In this document: positions 1-8,525 of the stretch, piece after piece
How positions within the stretch are numbered: the stretch's first letter is position 1
Layout of the letters: the number at the start of each line of letters is the position of its first letter
Assembly: GCA_036523795.1 (NCBI GenBank)
Contig: DATDDN010000010.1
Span: 17,943 to 81,942 of the forward strand
Source: 39-52-133 sp036523795
Lineage (GTDB): Bacteria > Pseudomonadota > Gammaproteobacteria > Burkholderiales > Gallionellaceae
Direction: 5' to 3'
Length of the DNA: 64,000 bases
Notes under the pieces: model-generated
The model's input: the letters and a program-made list of their open reading frames with translations, nothing else
Told to the model about the DNA's origin: nothing
The model's database searches: none
Translations under genes and position numbers: made by a program

Positions 1-65
1 AAATTGTGTTCAAGTCACGTGTCCTTACCGGTAAAATGGCGCTTTCGGCAAAAACAGGATCAGAT

Positions 66-836
66 ATGAAGGCAGTCATTCTAGCAGGTGGTCTGGGTAC
101 GCGAATCAGCGAGGAAACCTCCGTCCGCCCCAAACCCATGATAGAAATCGGCGGCAAGCCCATCCTGTGGCATATCATGAAGATATATTCGGCCCATGGC
201 GTGAACGAATTCATCATCTGCCTGGGTTACAAGGGTTACCTGATCAAGGAATATTTCGCCAACTATTTCCTGCACACTTCCGATGTCACCTTCGACATGC
301 AGAACAACAAGATGGAAGTACACCAGAATAGTGCTGAACCGTGGAAGGTCACGCTGGTGGACACCGGCGACGAATCCATGACGGGTGGCCGCCTCAAGCG
401 TGTGCGCCAGCATCTGGGCGACGAGGATTTCTGCTTCACTTATGGCGACGGCGTGAGCGACATCAACATCACTGAATCCATCAAGTTCCATAAAACAAAA
501 AATACGCTGGCCACCCTGGCCGCAGTTCAACCGCCCGGGCGCTTCGGCGCACTGGATATGGACAAGCACCTGATCACCGGCTTCCAGGAAAAGCCCCAGG
601 GCGATGGTGGCTGGGTCAATGGCGGTTTCTTCATCCTGTCTCCCAAGGTGATCGACCTGATCGAAGGCGATTCCACCATCTGGGAGCGCGCCCCGCTTGA
701 ACAACTGGCGCGCAATAATCAACTCTCCGCATACAAGCACAACGGCTTCTGGCAGCCGATGGACACCCTGCGCGACAAGAACCACCTGGAAGAACTGTGG
801 CAATCGGGCAAGGCGCCGTGGAAGGTGTGGAAGTGA
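66..836 (+). CDS. rfbF: Glucose-1-phosphate cytidylyltransferase
   Basis: Forms CDP-glucose from glucose-1-phosphate and CTP, the entry step to CDP-3,6-dideoxyhexoses in the cytoplasm. The protein opens with the nucleotidyltransferase signature AGGLGTR at about residues 8-14, followed by RPKPMIEIGGKPILWH. From ATG 66 it is 256 residues, the usual RfbF/DdhA length. An in-frame upstream codon at position 6 would add 20 residues with no family counterpart, so 66 is preferred; AGGAT lies just upstream. It is the first gene seen of a six-gene operon and its TGA overlaps the GTG start of rfbG. The promoter is probably outside the window. The family call is secure. Confidence 0.95.
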   Translation: MKAVILAGGLGTRISEETSVRPKPMIEIGGKPILWHIMKIYSAHGVNEFIICLGYKGYLIKEYFANYFLHTSDVTFDMQNNKMEVHQNSAEPWKVTLVDTGDESMTGGRLKRVRQHLGDEDFCFTYGDGVSDINITESIKFHKTKNTLATLAAVQPPGRFGALDMDKHLITGFQEKPQGDGGWVNGGFFILSPKVIDLIEGDSTIWERAPLEQLARNNQLSAYKHNGFWQPMDTLRDKNHLEELWQSGKAPWKVWK

Positions 837-1906
837 ACGCGGCATTCTGGCACGGCAAGAACGTCTTCCTCACCGGCCACACCGGCTTCAAGGGCAGCTG
901 GCTGAGCCTTTGGCTGCAGCAGATGGGCGCAAACGTCACCGGTTACGCCCTGCAGCCCCCTACCAACCCCAGCCTGTTTGAAGTAGCGCACGTTGGCCAG
1001 GGCATGACCTCCATCATCGGCGACATCCGTGATGGCGATGCCCTCATGCACGCCATGCAAGCCGCCACACCCGACATCGTGATCCACATGGCGGCTCAGC
1101 CACTGGTGCGCTATTCCTACATCAATCCTGTGGAGACCTACTCCAGCAATGTGATGGGTACCGTACACCTGCTCGAAGCCGTGCGTCGCACACCCACCAT
1201 ACGCGCGGTGGTCAACGTCACCAGCGACAAGTGCTACGAGAACAAGGAATGGGTGTGGGGCTATCGCGAGAACGAAGCCATGGGTGGCTATGACCCGTAC
1301 AGCAGCAGCAAGGGCTGCGCGGAACTGGTGGCCTCCGCCTACCGCAACTCCTTCTTCAATCCCGAGAAATACAGCGAGCATCGCGTCGCCCTGGCGTCGG
1401 TGCGTGCCGGCAACGTGATCGGCGGCGGCGACTGGGCAGACGATCGCCTGATCCCCGACATCCTGCGCGCCATCAGCGAAAAGCGTCCTGTGGTCATCCG
1501 CAGCCCGCACGCCATCCGCCCCTGGCAGCACGTGCTGGAGCCTCTGTCTGGCTATCTGCAGCTGGCGCAGAAGCTGTATGAAGAAGGCACCGCGTATGCG
1601 GAGGGCTGGAACTTCGGCCCAAACGATGAAGACGCCCGCCCGGTGCAATGGATCGTCGAGCACCTCACGAGGATGTGGGGGCATGGCGCCACATGGCAGT
1701 TGGACGCAGGTCAGCACCTGCATGAAGCCCACTACCTCAAGCTGGACTGCTCCAAAGCCAAGATGCATCTGGACTGGCAACCGCGCTGGAACCTGGCGCA
1801 CACGCTGGAAATGATCGTGGCTTGGCAACGCGCGTGGCTGATCAGAGAAGACATGCGCCTGGTTACGCTCGATCAAATCCAGCAATACGCCCGGCCCCAA
1901 TCTTGA
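833..1906 (+). CDS. rfbG: CDP-glucose 4,6-dehydratase
   Basis: Converts CDP-glucose to CDP-4-keto-6-deoxyglucose using bound NAD+. The extended SDR fold is visible: GHTGFKGSWL is the dinucleotide loop, NVTSDKCY carries the catalytic Thr/Asp region, and YDPYSSSKGCAE contains the YxxxK pair. GTG 833 is chosen because it overlaps the rfbF stop as GTGA and gives MNAAFWHGKNVF, the normal family N-terminus. The frame stays open to GTG 797, but those residues would be coded inside rfbF. The product is about 357 residues, full length. It is translationally coupled to rfbF and followed 25 bases later by cysC. Confidence 0.95.
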   Translation: MNAAFWHGKNVFLTGHTGFKGSWLSLWLQQMGANVTGYALQPPTNPSLFEVAHVGQGMTSIIGDIRDGDALMHAMQAATPDIVIHMAAQPLVRYSYINPVETYSSNVMGTVHLLEAVRRTPTIRAVVNVTSDKCYENKEWVWGYRENEAMGGYDPYSSSKGCAELVASAYRNSFFNPEKYSEHRVALASVRAGNVIGGGDWADDRLIPDILRAISEKRPVVIRSPHAIRPWQHVLEPLSGYLQLAQKLYEEGTAYAEGWNFGPNDEDARPVQWIVEHLTRMWGHGATWQLDAGQHLHEAHYLKLDCSKAKMHLDWQPRWNLAHTLEMIVAWQRAWLIREDMRLVTLDQIQQYARPQS

Positions 1907-1931
1907 TCTCAGCTAAGGCGCTGCTCACAGG

Positions 1932-2558
1932 ATGAATAACCCAACCATTTCCCCAGAAGTTGTGTGGCACCACGCGACGGTCACGCGCGCCCGCCGCGAA
2001 CAGCTGAATGGCCACGGCAGCGCCACGCTGTGGTTTACGGGCTTGTCTGGCGCCGGCAAATCCACCCTGGCACATTCGGTTGAGGAGGCGCTGCACCAGC
2101 TGGGCTGCCGCACCATCGTGCTGGATGGTGACAATGTTCGCCACGGCATGTGCGGTGATCTCGGCTTTTCCGAGGCTGACCGCAAAGAGAATATTCGCCG
2201 CATCGGTGAGATGGCCAAACTATTCGTCGAATCAGGCACCATCGTCCTCACTGCATTCATTTCGCCCTTCCGTGAAGATCGCAGGCGCGTGCGCAAGCTC
2301 ATGGGAGAGAGCGATTTCATCGAGATCTACTGTCACTGCCCGCTCGAGATATGCGAGCAGAGGGATGTGAAAGGCCTCTACCAGAAAGCCAGGCAAGGAC
2401 TGGTCAAGGATTTCACCGGCATCTCCTCACCCTACGAACCGCCGGAACAGGCCGAGCTCTCCGTTGATACCAGCTCCCAGTCGCTGGCCGAGAGCGTGAA
2501 GCAGGTCATCGACTACCTGAAAGCAAGAGGCATGTTGCCGCAGCATGTCTCACCCTAA
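1932..2558 (+). CDS. cysC: Adenylylsulfate (APS) kinase
   Basis: Phosphorylates APS to PAPS, the universal sulfuryl donor. The Walker A motif GLSGAGKST is at residues 37-45, followed by LDGDNVRHGMC and the family segment FSEADRKENIRRIGE. At 208 residues it is a complete stand-alone APS kinase with no fused CysN or sulfurylase domain. It sits between rfbG and rfbH with gaps of 25 and 27 bases, so it is co-transcribed with deoxysugar genes rather than with sulfate-assimilation genes, none of which are in the window. A PAPS-type sulfotransferase lies at 6738-7583. The likely role is PAPS for glycan sulfation; a general assimilation role cannot be excluded. Confidence 0.93.
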   Translation: MNNPTISPEVVWHHATVTRARREQLNGHGSATLWFTGLSGAGKSTLAHSVEEALHQLGCRTIVLDGDNVRHGMCGDLGFSEADRKENIRRIGEMAKLFVESGTIVLTAFISPFREDRRRVRKLMGESDFIEIYCHCPLEICEQRDVKGLYQKARQGLVKDFTGISSPYEPPEQAELSVDTSSQSLAESVKQVIDYLKARGMLPQHVSP

Positions 2559-2585
2559 CTATTTATCCAGGCATCCAGCACACTT

Positions 2586-3908
2586 ATGAGTACACCCAGC
2601 AAAGACCAACTCCGCGCCCAGATCGCCGCACTGGTGCAACAATATGCAGATCTCGCCTACGCGCCCACCACTTTCGCCCCCAGCAAGAACGTGGTGCCTC
2701 CGTCCGGCAAGGTGATCGGTGCCAAGGAGTTGCAGCTGATGGTGGAGGCCTCGCTGGACGGCTGGCTCACCACCGGCCGTTTCAACGACGCCTTCGAAAA
2801 GCGCCTGACCGAATTCCTCGGCGTGAAGCATGCGCTCACCACCAACTCCGGCTCCTCTGCCAACCTGCTGGCCTTCTCCGCGCTCACCTCGCCCAAGCTG
2901 GGCGCGCGCGCCATCCAGCCGGGCGACGAAGTGATCTCGGTGGCCGCCGGCTTCCCCACCACGGTGAATCCCATCCTGCAGTTCGGTGCCGTGCCGGTGT
3001 TTGTAGACGTGCAGCTCGGCACCTACAACATCGACACCACCAAGATCGAAGCCGCCATCACGCCCAAGACCAAGGCCATCATGCTGGCGCACACCCTGGG
3101 CAATCCGTATGACCTGGACACCATCACTGCGCTGACCAAGAAGCACAAGCTTTGGCTGATCGAAGACTGCTGCGATGCCCTGGGCTCCACCTACAAGGGT
3201 AAGCTGGCCGGCACCTTTGGCGATATCGGCACACTGAGCTTCTATCCGGCGCACCACATCACCATGGGTGAAGGCGGTGCGGTGTTCACCAACGACGATG
3301 AGCTGAAGAAGATCATCGAATCGTTCCGCGACTGGGGGCGTGACTGCTACTGCGCGCCCGGCAAGGACAACACCTGCGGCAAGCGTTTCTGCCAGAAACT
3401 GGGCGACCTGCCGGAAGGCTACGACCACAAGTACACCTATTCGCACCTGGGCTACAACCTGAAGATCTCCGACATGCAGGCCGCCTGCGCACTGGCGCAG
3501 ATGGACCGCGTGGAAGAGTTCATCGCCGCACGCAAGGCCAACTTTGCCTACCTGAAGAATGGGCTGAAGAGTTGCGAAGAATTCCTGCTGCTGCCGGAAG
3601 CCACTCCCAACAGCGATCCTTCCTGGTTCGGTTTCCCCATCACCATCAAGCCGGCGGCCGGCATCAAGCGCGTGGATCTGCTGCAGTACCTAGACGAAAA
3701 CAAGATCGGCACCCGTCTGCTGTTCGCCGGCAACCTGACACGCCAGCCCTACATGAAGGGGCGCAACTTCCGCATCTCGGGCGAGCTCACCAACACCGAT
3801 ACCGTGATGAACGACACTTTCTGGATCGGCGTATATCCAGGGTTGAGCCACGAGATGCTGGATTTCGTGATCGGCAAGCTGGAAGCCTTTTTTGGTGTAA
3901 ATTTCTGA
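2586..3908 (+). CDS. rfbH: CDP-4-keto-6-deoxyglucose 3-dehydrase (E1, RfbH/DdhC type)
   Basis: A PMP-dependent [2Fe-2S] enzyme that removes the C3 hydroxyl of CDP-4-keto-6-deoxyglucose, the committed step to 3,6-dideoxyhexoses. It has the aspartate aminotransferase fold of the DegT family, but the PLP lysine is replaced by histidine (PAHHITMGEGG, H223), as expected for E1. The cluster cysteines match the family spacing exactly: C196-x57-C254-x-C256-x7-C264. The length of 440 residues is normal. Classical E1 needs an NADH-dependent iron-sulfur flavoprotein (E3, DdhD/AscD), which is not in this window. Its TGA overlaps the ATG of the next gene (TGATG). Confidence 0.95.
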   Translation: MSTPSKDQLRAQIAALVQQYADLAYAPTTFAPSKNVVPPSGKVIGAKELQLMVEASLDGWLTTGRFNDAFEKRLTEFLGVKHALTTNSGSSANLLAFSALTSPKLGARAIQPGDEVISVAAGFPTTVNPILQFGAVPVFVDVQLGTYNIDTTKIEAAITPKTKAIMLAHTLGNPYDLDTITALTKKHKLWLIEDCCDALGSTYKGKLAGTFGDIGTLSFYPAHHITMGEGGAVFTNDDELKKIIESFRDWGRDCYCAPGKDNTCGKRFCQKLGDLPEGYDHKYTYSHLGYNLKISDMQAACALAQMDRVEEFIAARKANFAYLKNGLKSCEEFLLLPEATPNSDPSWFGFPITIKPAAGIKRVDLLQYLDENKIGTRLLFAGNLTRQPYMKGRNFRISGELTNTDTVMNDTFWIGVYPGLSHEMLDFVIGKLEAFFGVNF

Positions 3909-4954
3909 TGCCGATGCTGCGCACGCCTATCGTCGAAGAAGATATCCACTTCGTGCTGGTTGCGTGCCAAAGCGAAATGCAGGCCCTCGCGGGGAAAACC
4001 CTGCTGATCACTGGCGGCAGCGGATTTGTCGGCAGCTATCTGGTTGAAAGCGTCCTCGCTTTCAACGCGGCGAATCCAGACTCGCCTATTCACCTTCTAT
4101 TGCCCACACGATCCGTTGCTGCCACCCGCGCCAGGTGGCCACACTTGTTTGGTCACTCAAGTCTTGTGTGGTTTGAGTGGGATGGACGCACCCTGTCACC
4201 ACCTGACTCAACTTGCGACTTCATCATTCATGCCGCCTCGCCTGCTGATCCGGCAAGCTACCTGCATGCACCCATGCAGGCGATGGAAGACATCGCGCTC
4301 GGCACCGGTGCAGTGCTGCACTATGCCCGCAGCGCCGGTGTCAGCAAATTGCTCTACCTGAGCAGCGGCGCCGCATATGGGCGCCAGCCAGCTGATCTGG
4401 AGGCTATCGCCGAATCCAGCCAACTGGCGCCAGATCTGAAAGACCCGGGCTCCTGCTATGGCGAGGCCAAGCGCTATGCCGAACTGCTTTGCCGCACTTC
4501 CAGTATCCCCGCGGTGATTGCGCGTTTGTTCGCCTTCATCGGCCCCTATCAGGATCTGAACGGCAGCTTCGCCGTTCCGGATTTCATCCAGCAAGCCACA
4601 CAGCAGCACACCATCCGCATCCATAGTGATGGCTCTGCCCTGCGCACTTATTGCTATGCAGCAGACCTGACCGCCGGCCTGTGGAAGCTGCTGTTACAGG
4701 GCAACCCGGGCGAGCTTTACAATGTCGGCGCCGATGCGCCGCGTGTCAGCATACGCGAACTGGCCGAACTGATTGCCAGCCAGGTGGGCAACACGGCTGT
4801 CGTCATCGAAGGCAAAAGCACGGGTGGCTTGCGATCTCGCTATATACCAGACACCAGCCGATTCAACGCGCTCTACTCCCCGCAGTTTGACCTGATGGAA
4901 AGCCTGCGCAGAACCCTGGCCTCCTATCAACACCATCGCGCCTATACAACATGA
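3908..4954 (+). CDS. NAD(P)-dependent SDR epimerase/reductase of CDP-deoxysugar pathway
   Basis: Extended short-chain dehydrogenase of 348 residues. The Rossmann loop ITGGSGFVGS is at about residues 33-42, after a ~25-residue leader. YLSSGAAYGR supplies the catalytic serine region and CYGEAK is the YxxxK motif. ATG 3908 overlaps the rfbH stop, which fixes the start; the open frame continues upstream only inside rfbH. It lies between E1 and a TPP enzyme in the CDP-sugar operon, so the likely substrate is a CDP-3,6-dideoxy-4-keto sugar or its two-carbon-branched product, in the role of YerF or of abequose/paratose synthase. The exact stereochemistry cannot be read from sequence. It overlaps the next gene by ATGA. 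Confidence 0.85.
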   Translation: MPMLRTPIVEEDIHFVLVACQSEMQALAGKTLLITGGSGFVGSYLVESVLAFNAANPDSPIHLLLPTRSVAATRARWPHLFGHSSLVWFEWDGRTLSPPDSTCDFIIHAASPADPASYLHAPMQAMEDIALGTGAVLHYARSAGVSKLLYLSSGAAYGRQPADLEAIAESSQLAPDLKDPGSCYGEAKRYAELLCRTSSIPAVIARLFAFIGPYQDLNGSFAVPDFIQQATQQHTIRIHSDGSALRTYCYAADLTAGLWKLLLQGNPGELYNVGADAPRVSIRELAELIASQVGNTAVVIEGKSTGGLRSRYIPDTSRFNALYSPQFDLMESLRRTLASYQHHRAYTT

Positions 4955-6657
4955 AAGCATCCGACGCCGTCGCCAAATTTCTCGCAGCCCACAATGTGCA
5001 CCATTGCTTCGAGCTAGTCGGAGGCATGATCACGCACCTGCTCGACAGCATGGCCCAGGACGGCCGCTTTAACATCACCTCGATGCACCACGAGCAATCC
5101 GCTGCCTTTGCTGCAGAAGGCGTAGCCAGGCAAACCATGGGCCGCCAGATCGCCGTTGCGCTGGGTACCAGCGGCCCCGGCGCAACCAACCTGATCACCG
5201 GCATCGGCAGTTGCTGGCTCGATTCCGTCCCCTGCCTGTTCATCACCGGCCAGGTCAACACGTATGAACTGAAAGGCGAACGCGCCATTCGCCAGCAAGG
5301 CTTTCAGGAACTGGACATCATCCCGATGGTGAAATCCATCACCAAGCATGCCGTACAGATTACCGACCCCATGCGCTTGTTGCCCGAGCTGCACAATGCC
5401 CTGTCTTCTTGTCTGTCGGGGCGCCAGGGGCCTGCCCTGATCGACATACCCAACGACGTTCAGCGCATGGACATTCCGGATGAAGTCGTAGCCGACTGGC
5501 TGGACAAGCCGCTGAAGGCTGAGCCGGCCATTACCATCGCTGCATCACAGCTGGATGAGCTAGCCACCCTTTGCGGCGATGCAAAGCGACCATTGGTCTG
5601 CATCGGTGGCGGTGCGCGCTGGGCTCCCGCCATGCCTGACTGGCTGGCACAGCTGGAGAGCCATGGCATCCCCTACGTCTCAACACTGATGGGGCATGAG
5701 CGCGTAGTCGCTGGAGCGCACTATTTCAACATGATTGGCAGCTATGGCAACCGCGAAGCCAACTGGGCAATCCAGAATTGCGACCTGCTCATCGTCATCG
5801 GTGCGAGGCTGGATGTGCGCCAAACCGGCGCCAACACCGACGACTTCGCGCGCATGGCGAAAGTGGTCCAGGTGGACCTCGACGCAGCGCAGCTTAACAA
5901 TCGCATCCAGGCTGACCTGGCGATACACAGCGATGCGCAGACCTTCTTCAGGCGCTTCACTGTCGGCCCCTCCACCTTCCCCTCGAAGCATGCGGACTGG
6001 GTGGCGCAACTGACCAAACTGCGACAACAATATGCAGCAGATGAGTACAGCGATTGGGAAATCAGCCCGAGTGCCATGTTCGTCCAGCTCAACCAGGCAA
6101 TGGACGGGAAAGCAGTGGATTACGTGTGCGATGTCGGTAATCACCAGATGTGGGCAGCCCAAAGCCTGCGATTGCAGGCCGGGCAAGCCGCCCATTACAG
6201 CGGCGGCATGGGGGCAATGGGCTTTGCCCTGCCTGCGGCTCTCGGCATCGCACGTACCTCAGGGCACAAGGCCATCGTCATCACCGGCGACGGCAGCCTG
6301 CAGATCAACATCCAGGAACTGGACACGCTGGCCCGCCAGCAGCTCGATGTCGCCATCATCGTGATGAACAATCACTCACTGGGCATGGTGAAAAACTTCC
6401 AGGACATGTATTTCGACGGCCGAAATCAGTCGACCAAGGAGGGCTACAGCTGCCCTTCGTTCACCGAGCTGGCCCGGGCCTATGGCTTGCGCAGCCTGCA
6501 CGCGGCCACCATGGGCGAACTGAAAGTTGCGATTGATGCACTGGCGCATACCAAGGAGCCAGTACTGCTGGAAATTGCCATGCCCTATGCGACCGAGTGC
6601 CGCCCACGTTTGGCATTTGGCAGGAAACTGGACGAACAGCTTCCGTTATTGGGCTAG
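4951..6657 (+). CDS. Thiamine-pyrophosphate-dependent acetolactate-synthase-like enzyme (YerE-like)
   Basis: 568 residues with the three-domain layout of acetolactate synthase. The cofactor-activating glutamate is in HHEQSAAF (E48), and the TPP/Mg motif begins GDGSLQ (446-451) and ends with NN at 473-474. No small regulatory subunit or isoleucine/valine gene is adjacent. It is instead the last gene of a CDP-3,6-dideoxyhexose operon, coupled by ATGA overlap. Known precedent: YerE of Yersinia pseudotuberculosis, a TPP flavoenzyme of this family, transfers a two-carbon unit from pyruvate to CDP-3,6-dideoxy-4-keto-glucose in yersiniose synthesis. A similar branching role is inferred here. Family assignment is secure, substrate is not. 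Confidence 0.85.
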   Translation: MKASDAVAKFLAAHNVHHCFELVGGMITHLLDSMAQDGRFNITSMHHEQSAAFAAEGVARQTMGRQIAVALGTSGPGATNLITGIGSCWLDSVPCLFITGQVNTYELKGERAIRQQGFQELDIIPMVKSITKHAVQITDPMRLLPELHNALSSCLSGRQGPALIDIPNDVQRMDIPDEVVADWLDKPLKAEPAITIAASQLDELATLCGDAKRPLVCIGGGARWAPAMPDWLAQLESHGIPYVSTLMGHERVVAGAHYFNMIGSYGNREANWAIQNCDLLIVIGARLDVRQTGANTDDFARMAKVVQVDLDAAQLNNRIQADLAIHSDAQTFFRRFTVGPSTFPSKHADWVAQLTKLRQQYAADEYSDWEISPSAMFVQLNQAMDGKAVDYVCDVGNHQMWAAQSLRLQAGQAAHYSGGMGAMGFALPAALGIARTSGHKAIVITGDGSLQINIQELDTLARQQLDVAIIVMNNHSLGMVKNFQDMYFDGRNQSTKEGYSCPSFTELARAYGLRSLHAATMGELKVAIDALAHTKEPVLLEIAMPYATECRPRLAFGRKLDEQLPLLG

Positions 6658-6737
6658 CTTGATGGTCTGCAGATAAACCGCTGTATGCCAAGAGCTGTTT
6701 TTTATCTCACAGAGCTGGCCGGGATTTAATGAATTTA

Positions 6738-7583
6738 TCAGGGTCTACTTGCCAAATTCTTCAGCGTCCCCTGCAGACGCGCCACCTGATTATTTGTCAA
6801 GAAGCGCTTGGAATCGCCAACTTTACCTGAGCGTAAGAATTTTTTGTTGAATTCTTTCCCCAGCGTCAATTGGTCTGATGAATTTTCAATGGCCTTCTTG
6901 CGATTAGAAAAACTCTCGCTTCTGACTATCGCCTCTATCGCCTCGCTGCTCAAGTTATCATACCCAAGACGGGTACAGATCTTGCTCATTTCAGGCACTG
7001 GATTATTCATTAGATCTTCATATCTTGTGACTGCAAACTCAAATCTATCTTTGTTCTTCTTTAAGTACTCAAACCACGAGGACAAATGATCAGCATACGT
7101 TACTGCGTCTTTGCTGTACCCATAGCGAATAAACGATCTCAAATATTGATTAAGCTTTAATCGCCAGTAAATATGTCGAATTAACCATGTCGGGTTAAGC
7201 ACCCTCTTCAGGCCTCCCCCTTTCTCTACGTATTGCTCAATATCAGGTTTCGAGATATTGCTCTTGATAGCATTACGCCGAAAGTAAAAAAATGAGGACA
7301 CGAACGTATCTTCTATGTCACGGAAGATATACACAATCTTGGCTTTTTCTCCATCCGCTTGCTGTGCCAACCGGCTTTCGAAATCTTCCGGCATATCGTG
7401 GAGCTTGAAAACACCGCCTGCATCCATCGCACCTTCACTTCCAATCTCCTTGTTTACATCAGCCGCAATCTCAGAATGAGCGCTATTTAACGCCCGAACA
7501 GGAATGCTTGTAGCTTTAGCAATCATTCGTGTCAGCCACGTATTGCCACTCTTGGGATATCCCACAACAAATATCTGCGTCAT
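6738..7583 (-). CDS. PAPS-dependent sulfotransferase
   Basis: Cytosolic sulfotransferase of 281 residues that would move sulfate from PAPS to a hydroxyl of a glycan or lipid. The 5'-phosphosulfate loop is GYPKSGNTWL (residues 8-17). The 3'-phosphate site is FRDIEDTFVSS with R88 and S96. A late RSGKVGDSKR matches the family's RxGxxGDWK element. It is AT-richer than the operon before it and convergent with it across 80 bases, so it was probably acquired separately. The cysC gene 4 kb away would provide its donor. The acceptor is unknown; a surface polysaccharide is the obvious candidate from context. Confidence 0.88.
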   Translation of the reverse strand: MTQIFVVGYPKSGNTWLTRMIAKATSIPVRALNSAHSEIAADVNKEIGSEGAMDAGGVFKLHDMPEDFESRLAQQADGEKAKIVYIFRDIEDTFVSSFFYFRRNAIKSNISKPDIEQYVEKGGGLKRVLNPTWLIRHIYWRLKLNQYLRSFIRYGYSKDAVTYADHLSSWFEYLKKNKDRFEFAVTRYEDLMNNPVPEMSKICTRLGYDNLSSEAIEAIVRSESFSNRKKAIENSSDQLTLGKEFNKKFLRSGKVGDSKRFLTNNQVARLQGTLKNLASRP

Positions 7584-7654
7584 GTTAAAACTTTTTTCAT
7601 TTAGTCATCTGATTATCGGGCAACTACCATACGTATTATAACAATCCACATCCC

Positions 7655-8525
7655 CAGAAGTGGCCTCGCAAATTCGGACAGCCCGTTAAGTGTTCGTCCT
7701 GCTCAGCCCAAGCTGTGGCTATAGCGGCGCTCAAGGGCGACAAGACCTTGGTCAACTTCACTGCCGATTGCCCAGCAATGCCAGATACTGGAACTGGCCC
7801 GCTCGAGGGCATACCACCGTCCCAGCCTGATTCGGCAGAAGACACTGCCCTGATGCACAGGATCGACGAACTGCCTCTGGAGCATCCGTGCCGGACCACG
7901 CACGCTGAGCTGGCTCCTCAAGCGCGAAGGCAAGCCGGACGGCCGCCGTCGGGTATCCACCCAAATGGAGCGCATGAGCATCCATGCGCAGTATCGCAAG
8001 CTCAGTGGCATCCGGCGCACAAGGTTTATCCATATTTGCTGCGCAACCAGCCGATCACTCGCCCCAATCACGTTTGGGCGACAGACATCACCTACTATCC
8101 CGCTGAAGCGGGGGCTTCGGCGTGTCTCCAACACCCTGGCCACGGACTTCTGGATCGAGGCAGTACAGGAAGCGATCAACCATTGCGGTAGGCCTGAAAT
8201 CTTCACCCCCGAACAGGGCTGCCAGTTCACCAGCCTTGAATGCACGGAGCTACTGAATGACAACGGCTTCCAGATCAGCATGGATGGCTGAGGCCACAGG
8301 CGGGACAACGTGTTTGTGGAGCGGCGGTGGAAGAGCGTCAAGGTATATCCGCATGCCTACGACAGCGTAACCGACGATCGGGCGATACCTTGCGTTCTAC
8401 AAGCAACGCCGGCCGCACTCGTCACTTGACGATGAAACACCGGATGAGTTCTACTTGGACTGCTAGGCAATACACCGCAAGGCTTCACTTAAGAAACCGG
8501 AAATTCTGATCAACTTCACGGCTGA
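7655..8525 (+). mobile_element. Degenerate IS3-family insertion sequence remnant
   Basis: About 0.87 kb of decayed insertion sequence. The left end retains a segment like a terminal repeat near 7662-7690 (AAATTCGGACAG then CCCGTTAAGT). The right end has CTTCACTTAAGAAACCGG near 8484-8501, typical of IS3-group right ends. Between them are fragments of orfA (ALKGDKTL near 7725) and orfB. A full element of this group is about 1.2-1.3 kb, so there are internal deletions. The right end abuts the stop codon of the acyltransferase gene. Boundaries are approximate and no target duplication was identified. Confidence 0.72.
7842..8466 (+). pseudogene. Broken IS3-family transposase orfB
   Basis: Pieces of the IS3-group integrase appear in order but in different frames. 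RIDELPLEHP is followed by LLKREGKPDGRRRV in a second frame, YPYLLRNQPITRPNHVWATDITY back in the first, and WIEAVQEAINHCGRPEIF plus ISMDG in the second again. A stop codon follows at about 8289, then RDNVFVERRWKSVK, AYDSV and RRPHSSLD, ending at TAG 8464-8466. At least three frameshifts plus the in-frame stop make it non-functional. The catalytic DDE core is partly recognisable. Confidence 0.75.

Noticed and set aside
719..1900. 393-codon frame antisense to rfbG
   Set aside because: Shadow of rfbG; no recognisable domain.
2586..3908. Assignment as a sugar aminotransferase
   Set aside because: The PLP lysine is replaced by histidine and a [2Fe-2S] cysteine set is present, so it is an E1 dehydrase.
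4951..6657. Assignment as biosynthetic acetolactate synthase (ilvB)
   Set aside because: No regulatory subunit or ilv neighbours, and it is coupled to CDP-deoxysugar genes.
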